Shown: positions 53,417 to 63,735, counted from the first letter of the stretch. The stretch is DNA of 64,000 nucleotides from Nocardia coubleae NBRC 108252 (GCF_001612805.1 NZ_BDBD01000004.1:248001-312000); one strand, 5' to 3'. Notes: generated by a model from the sequence alone, not told the origin. Numbers and translations: made by a program.

Positions 53417-54087
53417 GACGCCGTCTCCCCTGCCTGTTGTTGCGGCGCGGGCGGGATCACCGTGCGCGCGCCCGGCGAGTTGCGCACCGCAAGGACCCGC
53501 TGGAACACGGTGACGGTGCTGAGCACCGCCAGCACCCACATGGCCACGTACACCGCCCAGGTAAGCCAGCCGATGCCCCAGTGCCCGCCGATTCCGGTGA
53601 GCCCGGCGCCGACGAGCACGATCACCAGCCGGTCGGGCCGTTCGATGATCCCGCCGTCGGCCGACAGACCGCTGGCCTCGGCCCGCGCCTTGGCGTACGA
53701 GATCACCTGCGAGGTGACGAGCACGATCAGCGTGGCGACGAACAGCTGCTTGCTGTGCTCGTGGTAGACCGCCCACCAGGCCAGGCCGGCGAAGATCGCG
53801 CCGTCGGCCACCCGGTCACAGGTGGCGTCGAGGACCGCGCCGTACTTCGTGCCGCCGCCGCGGGCGCGCGCCATCGCACCGTCGAGCATGTCGAACATGA
53901 CGAACAGCCAGATGACCATCGTCCCCCAGAACAGGTGACCGCTGGGAAACAGCGTCACCGCCGCGACGATCGTCGCGGCGGTGCCGATGAGGGTCATCGT
54001 GTCGGGGGTGAGCCCGGTCTTGACGAGCGCTTTGCCCAGCGGCGCAGTCGCTTTGGCAAACGTCTGCCGCCCGAAGAAGCTGAGCAC
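53413..54087 (-). CDS. pgsA1: Phosphatidylinositol phosphate synthase
   Basis: The product is 224 residues with about five to six helices. The CDP-alcohol phosphotransferase motif D-G-x-x-A-R-x8-G-x3-D-x3-D appears as D-G-A-M-A-R-A-R...G-A-V-L-D-A-T-C-D. In this clade it makes phosphatidylinositol phosphate from CDP-diacylglycerol and inositol phosphate, supplying the PIM pathway. Starts at 54085-54087. Confidence 0.93.
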   Translation of the reverse strand: MLSFFGRQTFAKATAPLGKALVKTGLTPDTMTLIGTAATIVAAVTLFPSGHLFWGTMVIWLFVMFDMLDGAMARARGGGTKYGAVLDATCDRVADGAIFAGLAWWAVYHEHSKQLFVATLIVLVTSQVISYAKARAEASGLSADGGIIERPDRLVIVLVGAGLTGIGGHWGIGWLTWAVYVAMWVLAVLSTVTVFQRVLAVRNSPGARTVIPPAPQQQAGETAS

Positions 54088-54168
54088 GGTGTCCTATTCC
54101 TCCTGCGCCATGCGGGGCACCCGCACCCGATCGGCTGCGATGTGCGCGGCTCCGCGATGATCACACAT

Positions 54169-54723
54169 CTACGCCTCCCATGCCTCCGCCAGCAATTGCC
54201 GCGTCTCACGCAACAACTGAGGCATCACCTTCACCCCGCCGACCACGGTGATGAAGTTCGCATCCCCGCCCCAGCGCGGAACGATGTGCTGGTGCAGGTG
54301 GTCGGCGAGCGAACCACCGGCCACCCCGCCCAGGTTGAGGCCCACGTTGAATCCGGCGGGCCGGGAGACCCGTTTCATCACGCGGATGGCCTGCTGGGTG
54401 AACGACATCAGTTCCGCGCTCTCGGCGGGCGTGAGATCTTCCAGGTCGGCTACCCGGCGGTACGGCACCACCATCATGTGCCCTGGGTTGTACGGGTACA
54501 AGTTGAGCACGGCGTACACCTGCTCACCGCGGGCGATGATGAGCCCGTCCTCGTCCGACATCTTGGGGATGTCGGTGAACGGGTGCCCGGTGGCGTCCTT
54601 GGGCTTCACCTCGCCGGTGATGTAGGACATCCGGTAGGGCGTCCAGATCCGCTGCAACCGGTCGGGCCTGCCCGCCCCGGCGTCGACGATGGAGCCCGCC
54701 GACGCCTCGGCCTGCTCGCTCAT
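54169..54723 (-). CDS. HIT-family hydrolase / Ap4A phosphorylase
   Basis: The product is 184 residues. The HIT motif [10 protein letters not shown] is present. Rv2613c in the same position is an Ap4A phosphorylase, with which the length and ends agree. ATGA overlap with thrS (54720-54723). Ap4A is a by-product of aminoacyl-tRNA synthetases, so pairing with thrS makes sense. Confidence 0.9.
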   Translation of the reverse strand: MSEQAEASAGSIVDAGAGRPDRLQRIWTPYRMSYITGEVKPKDATGHPFTDIPKMSDEDGLIIARGEQVYAVLNLYPYNPGHMMVVPYRRVADLEDLTPAESAELMSFTQQAIRVMKRVSRPAGFNVGLNLGGVAGGSLADHLHQHIVPRWGGDANFITVVGGVKVMPQLLRETRQLLAEAWEA

Positions 54724-56777
54724 GAGCTCGCCTTGACGATCTCGAAGCCCTCCGCGGTCGGCGAGGCGTTCTCCCGGTTGCCGACCCAGGCCACGATGGT
54801 GGCCACCGCGTCGTCGACGGGCACGCCGTTGACCTGGGTGCCGTCGCGGAACCGGAAGCTCACCGCGCCGGACTCCACGTCACGGGCACCGGCCAGCAGC
54901 ATGAACGGCACCTTCTGCGCGGTCTGGTTGAAGATCTTCTTCTGCATGCGGTCGTCGCTGCGGTCCACCTGGGCGCGCACACCGGCGTCGGCCAGCTGCT
55001 CGATCACCGAATCCAAGTGGGGCACAAAGTTTTCCGCCACCGGGATGCCGACGACCTGCACCGGGGAGAGCCACGCGGGGAACGCACCGGCGTAGTGCTC
55101 GGTGAGCACACCGAAGAACCGCTCGATGGAACCGAAGAGGGCACGGTGGATCATCACCGGGCGCTGCTTGGTGCCGTCGGAGGCGGTGTATTCGAGGTTG
55201 AAGCGTTCGGGCAGGTTGAAGTCGAGCTGGATGGTCGACATCTGCCAGGTACGGCCAAGCGCGTCCTTGGCCTGCACCGAGATCTTCGGGCCGTAGAACG
55301 CGGCGCCGCCCGGATCGGGGACCAGCTCGAGACCCGAGGCCGACGCCACCTTCGACAGGGTTTCGGTGGCCTCTTCCCACAGCTCGTCGGAGCCGACGAA
55401 CTTCTTCGGGTCCTTGGTCGACAGCTCCAGGTAGAAGTCGTCGAGACCGTAGTCCTTGAGCAGCGACAGCACGAAGTTCAAGGTGGTGGTCAGTTCGCCG
55501 TGCATCTGCTCTTTGGTGCAGTAGATGTGGGCGTCGTCCTGGGTCATGCCACGCACGCGGGTCAGGCCGTGGATCACGCCGGACTTCTCGTAGCGGTACA
55601 CCGACCCGAACTCGAACATGCGCAGCGGCAGTTCACGGTAGGAACGGCCACGCGCCCGGAAGATCAGATTGTGCATCGGGCAGTTCATCGGCTTGACGTA
55701 GTAGTCCTGGCCGGGCTTGCGCACGGTGCCGTCGTCGTCGAGTTCGGCGTCCAGGTGCATGGCCGGGAACATGCCGTCGCGGTACCAGTCCAGGTGGCCG
55801 GAGGTCTCGAACAGCGCGCCCTTGGTGATGTGCGGGGTGTTGACGAACTCGTAGCCCGCGTCGATGTGGCGCTGGCGCGAGTACTCCTCCATCTCCTTGC
55901 GGATGATGCCGCCCTTGGGGTGGAACACCGGCAGGCCCGAGCCGAGCTCGTCGGGGAAGGAGAACAGGTCGAGTTCGAGGCCCAGCTTGCGGTGGTCGCG
56001 GCGCTCGGCCTCGGCCAGCAGGTGCAGGTATTCGTCCATCGCCTCGGTCGATTCCCAGGCGGTGCCGTAGATGCGCTGCAGGTCTTCGCGGTCCTGGTCA
56101 CCACGCCAGTACGCGGCCGAGGAACGGGTGAGCTTGAAGGCGGGGATGAACTTGGTGGTGGGGATGTGCGGGCCGCGGCACAGGTCACCCCACAGCTTCT
56201 CACCGGTGCGCGGGTCGAGGTTGTCGTAGATGGTCAGCTCGTTGCCGCCGACCTCCATGATCTCCGGGTCGTCGATGCCGGACTTGTCGCTGATGAGTTC
56301 GAGCTTGAACGGCTCACCGGCCAGTTCGACGCGCGCGTCCTCCACCTCGACCACACGGCGCGAAAAGCGTTGCGCGCCTTTGATGATCTTCTTCATCCGC
56401 GATTCCAGCTTGGCCAGATCCTCGGGGGTGAACGGCCGCTCGACGCGGAAGTCGTAGTAGAAGCCGTCCTTGATCGGCGGACCGATGCCCAGTTTTGCCT
56501 CGGGGAACTCCTGCTGCACCGCCTGGGCGAGCACATGCGCGGCCGAGTGCCGGATCACGCTGCGCCCGTCCTCGGTGTTCGCGGCGACGGGCTCGACCTC
56601 GGCGTCTTCCTCGGGAACCCAGGACAGGTCCTTGAGGGCGCCCTCGGCATCGCGCACGACGACGACGGTGTCGGGGCCCTTGGTCGGCAGACCCGCTTCC
56701 CGCACCGCCGCGCCCGCGGTAGTCCCGGCCGGCACGGTGACGAGCGCGACTGGGCTGATCGGTGCAGAGGTGGTCAC
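54720..56777 (-). CDS. thrS: Threonine-tRNA ligase
   Basis: The product is 685 residues. It has the TGS domain, the editing domain ([11 protein letters not shown] and Y-Y-D-F), zinc site and the catalytic core ([22 protein letters not shown]) and C-terminal anticodon-binding domain. GTG 56775-56777 has AAGGAG eight bases upstream. Two strong hairpins sit in its leader. Confidence 0.96.
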   Translation of the reverse strand: MTTSAPISPVALVTVPAGTTAGAAVREAGLPTKGPDTVVVVRDAEGALKDLSWVPEEDAEVEPVAANTEDGRSVIRHSAAHVLAQAVQQEFPEAKLGIGPPIKDGFYYDFRVERPFTPEDLAKLESRMKKIIKGAQRFSRRVVEVEDARVELAGEPFKLELISDKSGIDDPEIMEVGGNELTIYDNLDPRTGEKLWGDLCRGPHIPTTKFIPAFKLTRSSAAYWRGDQDREDLQRIYGTAWESTEAMDEYLHLLAEAERRDHRKLGLELDLFSFPDELGSGLPVFHPKGGIIRKEMEEYSRQRHIDAGYEFVNTPHITKGALFETSGHLDWYRDGMFPAMHLDAELDDDGTVRKPGQDYYVKPMNCPMHNLIFRARGRSYRELPLRMFEFGSVYRYEKSGVIHGLTRVRGMTQDDAHIYCTKEQMHGELTTTLNFVLSLLKDYGLDDFYLELSTKDPKKFVGSDELWEEATETLSKVASASGLELVPDPGGAAFYGPKISVQAKDALGRTWQMSTIQLDFNLPERFNLEYTASDGTKQRPVMIHRALFGSIERFFGVLTEHYAGAFPAWLSPVQVVGIPVAENFVPHLDSVIEQLADAGVRAQVDRSDDRMQKKIFNQTAQKVPFMLLAGARDVESGAVSFRFRDGTQVNGVPVDDAVATIVAWVGNRENASPTAEGFEIVKASS

Positions 56778-56804
56778 GGGAATGCTCTCCTTGACGTCGC
56801 GTTC

Positions 56805-56847
56805 TGTGGGGCGGACCCCACAGCGGTGCGGGCCATCCCCGCACCGC
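56805..56847 (-). promoter_or_regulatory. Tandem hairpins in the thrS leader
   Basis: Reading the minus strand, the first hairpin pairs GCGGTGCGGG with CCCGCACCGC (56823-56832 and 56838-56847) and the second pairs TGTGGGG with CCCCACA (56805-56811 and 56816-56822; loop of four). Both sit between the FhuF-like stop and the thrS start. One may end the upstream transcript. The T-box signature was not found. Confidence 0.55.
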
Positions 56848-56883
56848 GCCCAACTCTACTGGGGGTGGGATGGATCCCGGGGA

Positions 56884-57531
56884 TCAGGCTTGCGACAGCA
56901 AGGCCGTGCGCTCGGCGGGTGGGCGTTTGGGGCAACTGGTGCACATGGTGCAGGTGGGGACCTCGTAGACCAGGCAGCACGAGATCCGCTTGACGAACGT
57001 GCGGTCGGCGAGGGTGACGAAGCGTGGGGCGGGTAGCCGGGAACCGACCTCGGCGGCGAGCTGTTCGCCCACTGCCCGGGCGCCCGCGTCGAGGGCCCGG
57101 TTGCCGATGGCGTCGGTGACGATCGCCCACAGGGCGGGCACCGCCGCCCCGGAAACCGCCGCTACCTGCGGGATCACGACTGCCAGCGTCTCGCGCAAAG
57201 CGGCACCGACAGCGGTGTCGCCGGGGGACGGCCGTCGCACGGCTTCGCAGGCGGCACCCGACGCGGCGGGAGCGAAGGCGCGGAACCGCACTCGCTCGAC
57301 TCCTCCGTCCGGGCGGATCTCGCACTCGAGTTCGTCGAGGTCGGCCAGCGGGGCCGGATAGCCCTTCGCGTAGGCGGAGGTGATGGGCTCGACCAGCGCC
57401 GAGGCGACCATGCACCACCACAGGGCGCCGCCGACGCGCCGGGTCTCGGTGCCCCACGAGCGGCTCATCTCGGTGATCCTGGCCGATATCCAGGCGGGAT
57501 CGGTGAGCGCGCGGCCGGGGGCCGTGCTCAC
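56884..57531 (-). CDS. FhuF-like (2Fe-2S) protein, putative ferric-siderophore reductase
   Basis: The product is 215 residues. The C-terminus R-I-S-C-C-L-V-Y-E-V-P-T-C-T-M-C-T-S-C-P has the paired and spaced Cys of FhuF iron-sulfur proteins, which release iron from siderophores. One extra Cys precedes the pair C-x-x-C. GTG 57529-57531 overlaps the upstream stop (GTGA); ATG 57555 is a possible longer start. Confidence 0.8.
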   Translation of the reverse strand: MSTAPGRALTDPAWISARITEMSRSWGTETRRVGGALWWCMVASALVEPITSAYAKGYPAPLADLDELECEIRPDGGVERVRFRAFAPAASGAACEAVRRPSPGDTAVGAALRETLAVVIPQVAAVSGAAVPALWAIVTDAIGNRALDAGARAVGEQLAAEVGSRLPAPRFVTLADRTFVKRISCCLVYEVPTCTMCTSCPKRPPAERTALLSQA

Positions 57532-58007
57532 GACATCAGGGGACTGCGCAACCATGGCCAATCGACTCCGATCCACCCGCCGACCATCGAATATGTGCCG
57601 AGCAGCCACAACGTCACGACGACGAGGGCGAAGGTGGCGACCGCGCCGAGTGTCTTGATCACCCAGCCGCGTGAGGTGTACCAGTCCATGACGATCCGGT
57701 ACTTGCCACGCACCCAGGTGAGGGTGTGGTGTGCCCACATGAACTCGGTGGCCAGGATGCCGAAGCCCGCGAACACGAGCGCCCAGCCAGGTCCCGGGTA
57801 CGGGATCGTGATGATCCCGACGATCAGCACCAACCCACCGATCACGCCGACGGCGACGCGGTAGCCGGCGTTCAGGATAGGGCGGGCGGCAATGCCTTCC
57901 CGGAAGGCGCGCCCGCGATCCTTGATCGCGTCCCACCGTCCGGGCGAGCCGGAGGCGGTGGCCACGGTGTCGGATTCGGCGCGGTCGGCGGTCGGCTCGC
58001 TGGTCAT
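57528..58007 (-). CDS. TIGR02611/PGPGW-type membrane protein
   Basis: The product is 159 residues with three helices at about 49-69, 75-90 and 118-136. The motif I-P-Y-P-G-P-G-W is the signature of this group, and the next helix starts with A-L-V-F-A-G. Function unknown. It precedes the FhuF-like gene by an overlap, so the pair is cotranslated. Confidence 0.8.
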   Translation of the reverse strand: MTSEPTADRAESDTVATASGSPGRWDAIKDRGRAFREGIAARPILNAGYRVAVGVIGGLVLIVGIITIPYPGPGWALVFAGFGILATEFMWAHHTLTWVRGKYRIVMDWYTSRGWVIKTLGAVATFALVVVTLWLLGTYSMVGGWIGVDWPWLRSPLMS

Positions 58008-58039
58008 TGTCTCAGCCTAACGAGCCGACCGCCGGCCGG

Positions 58040-60262
58040 TCACAGTCCGACGCCGAGGTCACCGTCGATGGTCCGGACGCCGTCGGCGGTCACCTCGAGC
58101 ACCCGGGCACCGGCGATGTCGAAGAACAGCCCCGACACGACCAGCCCGCGCTCCTCGACGGCACGCCGCACCGCGGGATGACGACGCAGCGTTTCGACCT
58201 GTACGGCCACGTTCACCATGCTGAGCTGGTCGACCTCGTCGAAGCCCGCCGCCCTGGCCGCCCGGACCACCGGATGACCCGCGCGGAACCGCTCCAGGCT
58301 GGCTTCGGCGTGCGCGAGCCAGGAACTGAGCCCGCCCTCGGCGTCGGCGCCGGTGTAGACCGCCTTCATCGCCCCGCAGGCGGAGTGCCCGCACACCACC
58401 ACCGAGCGCACCGCGAGTTCGTCCAGCGCGAACGCCAGTGCCGCCTCGACGGAGTGGTCGCCGGTAATCGGCACCAGATTGCCCACGTTGCGCACGGTGA
58501 ACAGGTCGCCGGGACCGCTGGAGGTGATCACGTTGGGCACGATCCGTGAATCGGCGCAGGTGAGGAAGAACGAGTCGGGGTCCTGCCGGTCACGCAGCCC
58601 GTCCAGGTGCGGCCGCACCACGTGGGCGTGGCTGCGATGGAAGGCCGACACACCGGCCCGCAGCGCGTCGCCACCGGAGGCGCGGTGGCGCCACGGTCCG
58701 AGGAACTCGTCCCACACCTGCCGCCCGAAGCCGCGGGCGGGCGGCGCCGCGTCGGCACCGGCCATCCGCGCACTGCCGATCTCCACGAAATCGACACGGC
58801 CGCCGGAACTTTCCAGCTGACGCTGCCAGTCCTCGATGGCCTCGAAGGCGGCGTGGTCGAGGAAGTCGACGGTCATCTCCACCGTCACCTCGGCACCGGC
58901 GGGCACCTTGGCCAGTTCGGAGGACAGCTTGGGCAGTGCGAGGAAGGTGCACGATCCGTCGATGCGGACCAGCCAGCGCGCCCCCACCGGCACCGCGCTC
59001 ACCTGCACCCGCACCACTCGCCACAGCAGCAGCGCGAAGGCGAGCCCGAGCCCGAGCAGCACGCCCTCCAGCAGGTTCAGGAATACGACGCCGAGCACCG
59101 TGACGAGGTAGATCAGCAGGTCACCGGTACGTTTGGCGGACCGGATGTGAGCGATCTTCACCAGCTGGATGCCGATCACGATGAGCAGACCGGCCAGCGC
59201 GGCCATCGGGATCTGCTCGACCAGCCCGACCAGTGCCACGGAGAACACCAGCACCCAGACACCGTGCATGATCGCCGAGGCTCGCGAGCGCGCGCCCGCG
59301 GCCACATTGGCCGAACTGCGCACGATCACACCGGTGATCGGCAGGCCGCCGACCAGGCCCGAGAGCACGTTCGCCGAGCCCTGGCCGACGAGTTCACGGT
59401 CGAAATCGGTGCGCGGACCGGTGTGCATCTTGTCGACGGCGACCGCCGAGAGCAGGCTTTCCACGCTGGCGATGAGCGCGATGGTGAGCACCATCATGGC
59501 CACGCCCGCCCAGTTACCCGAGGGCAGCTGCGGCAGTTGCAGGGCGTCGAAGATCGAGCCGTCGAGGACGATGCGGTCGATGTCGGTGAACAGGAACGAG
59601 ATCAGTGTGCCGACGACCACCGCGACGAGCGGGCCGGGCACCGCGCGCAGGGCCGGTGGGACGTACTTCCAGCCGAGCATCACCGCGATCACCACGGCGC
59701 CGACGAGGGCGCCGCCGCCGTGCACGGACAGCAGCTGACCGGGCAGTTCGACGAGATTGCGCCATGCGCTGCTGTGCGAGGAACCACCGAGCAGCACGTG
59801 GATCTGCTGCAGCGCGATGGTGATTCCGATACCCGCGAGCATCGCGTGTACCACGACGGGTGCCACGGCGAGGGCGGCGCGCGCGATCCGGCTCAGCCCG
59901 AACAGGATCTGCAGCACACCGGCGGCGGCGACGATGAAACAGGTTGTCCGCCAGCCGAACTGGGTAATAGATTCGGCAACGACAACGGTGAGTCCGGCGG
60001 CGGGACCACTGACCTGCAGGACCGAACCGCCGAGCGAACCGGCGACGATACCGCCGATCACGGCGGCAACGAGTCCGGCGGCGACCGGCGCGCCGGAGGC
60101 GACCGCGATGCCGAGCGACAACGGCAACGCGACCAGGAAGACGACAATGGAGGCGGGCAGATCGTGACGCACTATGTTCTGCAACCGCGGTGGGCGGGAC
60201 GGGTTTTCGGGTAGCGGCGCGACCTCGGGCTCGGGCGGAGCGAGATCTTGATCTACGGACAT
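58040..60262 (-). CDS. SulP anion transporter fused to a beta-carbonic anhydrase
   Basis: The product is 740 residues. Residues about 35-420 form a SulP transporter with about ten helices (G-G-L-P-I-T-G-V-I-V-R-S-S-A-N), followed by a STAS-like domain. A beta-carbonic anhydrase lies at about 555-740 with C-A-D-S-R and G-H-S-A-C-G-A, holding the zinc ligands Cys, Asp/His and Cys. The fusion points to bicarbonate transport coupled to hydration. Rv3273 has the same fusion. ATG 60260-60262 has GAAGGAG upstream. Confidence 0.92.
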   Translation of the reverse strand: MSVDQDLAPPEPEVAPLPENPSRPPRLQNIVRHDLPASIVVFLVALPLSLGIAVASGAPVAAGLVAAVIGGIVAGSLGGSVLQVSGPAAGLTVVVAESITQFGWRTTCFIVAAAGVLQILFGLSRIARAALAVAPVVVHAMLAGIGITIALQQIHVLLGGSSHSSAWRNLVELPGQLLSVHGGGALVGAVVIAVMLGWKYVPPALRAVPGPLVAVVVGTLISFLFTDIDRIVLDGSIFDALQLPQLPSGNWAGVAMMVLTIALIASVESLLSAVAVDKMHTGPRTDFDRELVGQGSANVLSGLVGGLPITGVIVRSSANVAAGARSRASAIMHGVWVLVFSVALVGLVEQIPMAALAGLLIVIGIQLVKIAHIRSAKRTGDLLIYLVTVLGVVFLNLLEGVLLGLGLAFALLLWRVVRVQVSAVPVGARWLVRIDGSCTFLALPKLSSELAKVPAGAEVTVEMTVDFLDHAAFEAIEDWQRQLESSGGRVDFVEIGSARMAGADAAPPARGFGRQVWDEFLGPWRHRASGGDALRAGVSAFHRSHAHVVRPHLDGLRDRQDPDSFFLTCADSRIVPNVITSSGPGDLFTVRNVGNLVPITGDHSVEAALAFALDELAVRSVVVCGHSACGAMKAVYTGADAEGGLSSWLAHAEASLERFRAGHPVVRAARAAGFDEVDQLSMVNVAVQVETLRRHPAVRRAVEERGLVVSGLFFDIAGARVLEVTADGVRTIDGDLGVGL

Positions 60263-60779
60263 GTCTCTCCTTCGCGCAGGGAACCCCGGTGCGACGGCGA
60301 ACCGGGAAGGAATGGCATAGGTGATCAATCTATTGGTAAAGATTTGGCAAAACCAGTGTGCCGCAACAACAGTGGGAGTGGCCATAATCTTGCCGCCATC
60401 GTGTTGTGGCCCACAGCAATTCGCTATCGGTGAGCCGGGACACACCGCCCCGCCGCCGTGACGCGCCGAATGGCCGTAACAGTGTGCGGCAGCGCAGAAT
60501 TCACAACATCGGAACCATTGACGGTAGCCATCATTCTCCTTCGCCGGAGCGGTGAGGCGTCCGGTTCATCGGTCGAACATGCACTGGCAACAGACACTGA
60601 GCTGCGAGAAGAGCCCTCGGAAACGGGCCGGGATCAATAGTAAAGACTTACCCAAGCTCGCGAAAAGGTTCTGACCCGAATTGCTACGCAACTGTGATGT
60701 GTGACACAGCCGACGCTGGGTGCCGAAGCGATCAGGAATCGAGAAGCTCCGGTGATCCAGGCGTGGAAATGTCGTCCCC
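60263..60779. other. 517-bp intergenic region
   Basis: Between divergent genes. It is lower in GC than the flanking genes. The motif GTAAAGA[T/C]TT occurs twice (about 60335 and 60642). A 60-codon frame at 60458-60640 on the plus strand has no family look. No RNA gene is recognised. Confidence 0.5.
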
Positions 60780-61166
60780 ATGAACACAACCGCCAGGGTT
60801 CGCCGGGCGCACCGGCTGATCGCCGTCATCTTTCTCGCCACGCTGGTCGTCACCGTGCTCGTGCTTGCCTTGCGCGGTCCGCAGTGGGTGTCTTACCTGC
60901 CGCTGGCCCCGCTCGCCGGGCTCTTCGTTTCCGGTGCGTGGATGTACGTGCGCGGTCGGCGAAGCCCGGTCATCGGGCGGGCGCGGCAGGTGCATCGCTG
61001 GTCGGGGGTGGTGTTCACGCTCGCCGTGCTCGCCACGATCGTGGCGCTGTCACTGCCCGACCCGATCGTGTGGGTCTCCTACCTCCCGCTGATACCGCTC
61101 GCGGCCCTGTTGTTCACCGGGCTGTTCATGCTGGTCTCGCCGATCCGGGCACGCCGCACCGCCTGA
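60780..61166 (+). CDS. Four-helix membrane protein with internal duplication
   Basis: The product is 128 residues. Two copies of a two-helix unit are clear: R-x-x-H-R followed by two helices joined by W-V-S-Y-L-P-L, once in each half (about 8-58 and 70-122). The unit is [hydrophobic]-P-x-x-W-V-S-Y-L-P-L-x-P-L-A. Function unknown. Convergent with the VWA gene. The ATG at 60780 has only a weak ribosome site. Confidence 0.7.
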   Translation: MNTTARVRRAHRLIAVIFLATLVVTVLVLALRGPQWVSYLPLAPLAGLFVSGAWMYVRGRRSPVIGRARQVHRWSGVVFTLAVLATIVALSLPDPIVWVSYLPLIPLAALLFTGLFMLVSPIRARRTA

Positions 61167-61213
61167 TCGAGGACTCGTCACGGGCAGGCGGGCGGCGACA
61201 CCGAGCGATGCCC

Positions 61214-62422
61214 TCAGCCGATCCGGACCACTCTGGCCCACGCGGGCGGTCGGTCGGGCACGTAGTACGGATCGTTCTCCGACACAGCATGTTCGCGGCG
61301 GAACAGGCCGACGACGGTTCGACAGGACGGGCGCGCCGACGGCCACGGTGTCTGGCCGTCGGTCAGCGCGACGAGGACGTCCGGTCGGGTGCGCAGGGCG
61401 CGGGTGAATCCGGTCCGCAGGTCGGTGCCGCCGCCTCCGATGAGGGTGATTCCCTCGGCGCGGCACACCGGGTCGGCGATGCGGGCGGCCGCGTCGCACG
61501 ACCACACGGTGAGCAGGTCGTGGCGGCCACCGAGGGTGCGGGTGATCGCGGCGACTTCCAGTAGGGCACTGCCCAATTCGTCGTCACTGACCGACCCCGA
61601 CGTATCGATGACGACCCCGACCCGTGGCGGTGTCCGGCGCAGACTCGGCAGCACCACCCCCGGCAGGCTCGCCGCACGCCTGGCCGGTCGCCCGTACCGG
61701 TAGTCGGCACCCGCGCCCGCCGCGGTCGCCGCCGAGCGCAGGGCCGCGCCGAGCAGATCACGCCACGGCTGCGGTGGGTGCAGCGCCTCCTTCGCCCAGC
61801 GCCGCCAGCCCGCGGGTGCGTCGCCTGGTCGGCCGATGATGGCCTGGGCGACGCGGAAGCGCACCGCGTCGCGTTCCTGGGTGTCGAGCCCGTCGGCGCC
61901 GTCGGGGCCGAGATCCCAGGGGCGGTCCGCCCCGTCGGCGCCGCTGCCGCAGTCGAGCCAGGCCATGCCCTCGGTAAGGCGACCGAGGCGGAACTGCCGC
62001 AGATATTCCTCCATCAGTTCACCCTCGGCCAACCCCAACCGTGCGGGCGTGACCGCGCCCTCGGGCACGACGAGGCCGTCGCCGAAGGCGTCGTCGTTGA
62101 TCTCGGCGTCGGCGGCGATATTGCGGCGCAGTTGCTCGGCCGGTCCGTCCAGATTGTGCGCTCGGGCGAAACGTTCGCCGCGCTCGTGGTGTTCGCGCAA
62201 CAGGTGCGAGACCTCGTGAACCAACACCGAGGCCAATTCCTCGACCGGTGTGCGGTCGACGAAACCCGGTGCGACATAACACCGCCAGAACCGGTCGACG
62301 CCCATCGTCGGCACCTGCCGCGATTCGACGATGTGCAGGGCGAACAGCGCGGTCGCCAGGTAGGGCCGGGCCCGGACCGCGTGCAGGCGGGCGGCGTAGA
62401 GCTTGTCGATGTCGAAGCTCAT
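61214..62422 (-). CDS. VWA-like protein with HExxH metallopeptidase domain (DUF2201-like)
   Basis: The product is 402 residues. The N-terminal half has the zinc-binding H-E-V-S-H and the downstream A-D-A-E-I-N-D-D, as in the DUF2201 domain. The C-terminal half has a von Willebrand A-like domain with D-T-S-G-S-V-S MIDAS and the T-D-G metal element. Partner of a MoxR AAA ATPase; such pairs act as metal- or cofactor-insertion or unfolding chaperones. ATGA overlap with the MoxR gene (62419-62422). Confidence 0.85.
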   Translation of the reverse strand: MSFDIDKLYAARLHAVRARPYLATALFALHIVESRQVPTMGVDRFWRCYVAPGFVDRTPVEELASVLVHEVSHLLREHHERGERFARAHNLDGPAEQLRRNIAADAEINDDAFGDGLVVPEGAVTPARLGLAEGELMEEYLRQFRLGRLTEGMAWLDCGSGADGADRPWDLGPDGADGLDTQERDAVRFRVAQAIIGRPGDAPAGWRRWAKEALHPPQPWRDLLGAALRSAATAAGAGADYRYGRPARRAASLPGVVLPSLRRTPPRVGVVIDTSGSVSDDELGSALLEVAAITRTLGGRHDLLTVWSCDAAARIADPVCRAEGITLIGGGGTDLRTGFTRALRTRPDVLVALTDGQTPWPSARPSCRTVVGLFRREHAVSENDPYYVPDRPPAWARVVRIG

Positions 62423-63735
62423 CGGCTCACCTTCGCCGCGACGCGGGCGGCCGCCCGGTCCGCGCGTTGCGAGATCGACACCACGCCCGCGAGTTCCTCG
62501 ATCGCGGCGGGCACCACCCAGTCGTCGCGGCGCAGGGTGGCCAGGGTGGTGGCGGGCACGACCACCAGGTCCGGGGCACCGGTCCGGACGGCCCGCACCA
62601 GCAGTGCCCAAGCCGCGTCCCATCGCGCCCGGTTCGGGTGGTTGCGGACGGCGGCGACGACGCCGTCCAGGACCACCTGGCGCAGATCGCCTCGCTCGGG
62701 CAGGTCGGCGGCCGCCGGGTCGGCGAGCAGGATTTCCGGGTCGGGCAGGTCCATCCGGTCCATGCTGGTGAGCAGTTCGAATCCGGGTCCGTCACCGACG
62801 GTGCCGCGGATCAGCTGTGCGAGGACCTCGCGGTCGGCGCCCGCTGCGGTGGCGAACGCGATCAGCCGCATCGTCATCTCCCAGCTGCGCGGTGAGGCCC
62901 ACGCCCCGCCCCGCCGTGTTTCGGTCGTGGGCAGCTGGTGTGCGAGGGCGGGGCGTGCGGTGAGGAGCGCACACACCGATCTGCGCGCGAAAGCGACTGC
63001 CTCCGGCAGCTTTTCGGAGTCCAGCCGCGGCAGCTCCGCCTTCGGCCAGGTGCCGCCCAGACCACGTACGACCACCTCCGGGTCGTGGGTCCAGTGCAGA
63101 TGTACGAAACGGTTGGCCAGTGGCGGGCTGAGTTCCCAGCCGTCGGCGGCGGACGACCTAGGGTTCGCCGCCGCGACGATGCGCACCCCCGGAGGTAGCC
63201 GCAACGCACCGACCCGCCGTTCGAGCACCAGCCGCAGCAGCGCCGCCTGCACGGCCGGTGGGGCGGTGGACAATTCGTCCAGGAACAGCAGCCCGCGGCC
63301 GGCCTGGGCGAGCTGCACCGCCCAGTCCGGCGGTGCCATGGGGACACCGTCGACGGCCGGGTCGGCGCCGGGAATCGGCAGACCCGAGAAGTCCGAGGGC
63401 TCGTGCACGCTCGCGATGACGGTGGTGAGTGGCAGGTCGAGGGATTCGGCGAGCTGGGTGAGCGCGGCGGTCTTGCCGATCCCTGGTTCACCCCACAGCA
63501 GCACCGGCAGATCGGCGGCGACGGCCAGGGTGAGTGCCTCGAGTTGCGGATTGCGGCGTGGTTCGGTGGTGGTGCGGCCGAGCAGGTTCAGGAGTTCGTC
63601 GGCGACATCGAGTTGGGCAGTGTGCGGTCGGGGTGCGGTCGATTCACCTCGGCGGTCGGGTGATGCCGGATCGGGCATCGGGGCCGGGAAGGTGGCGACG
63701 TACTGCGTGGACAGATCGGAAAAGTGCACAGTCAT
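62419..63735 (-). CDS. MoxR-type AAA+ ATPase
   Basis: The product is 438 residues. Walker A G-E-P-G-I-G-K-T (81-88), Walker B L-L-F-L-D-E-L and the A-A-N-P sensor follow. Together with the VWA protein it forms the classic MoxR-VWA pair. ATG 63733-63735 has AAGGTG upstream. It follows a partial gene by 72 bp. Confidence 0.88.
   Translation of the reverse strand: MTVHFSDLSTQYVATFPAPMPDPASPDRRGESTAPRPHTAQLDVADELLNLLGRTTTEPRRNPQLEALTLAVAADLPVLLWGEPGIGKTAALTQLAESLDLPLTTVIASVHEPSDFSGLPIPGADPAVDGVPMAPPDWAVQLAQAGRGLLFLDELSTAPPAVQAALLRLVLERRVGALRLPPGVRIVAAANPRSSAADGWELSPPLANRFVHLHWTHDPEVVVRGLGGTWPKAELPRLDSEKLPEAVAFARRSVCALLTARPALAHQLPTTETRRGGAWASPRSWEMTMRLIAFATAAGADREVLAQLIRGTVGDGPGFELLTSMDRMDLPDPEILLADPAAADLPERGDLRQVVLDGVVAAVRNHPNRARWDAAWALLVRAVRTGAPDLVVVPATTLATLRRDDWVVPAAIEELAGVVSISQRADRAAARVAAKVSR

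Noticed and set aside
56778..56883. T-box riboswitch before thrS
   Set aside because: The conserved T-box sequence was not found; only two hairpins are visible.
60458..60640. 60-codon plus-strand open frame in the intergenic region
   Set aside because: No recognisable features and no ribosome site.
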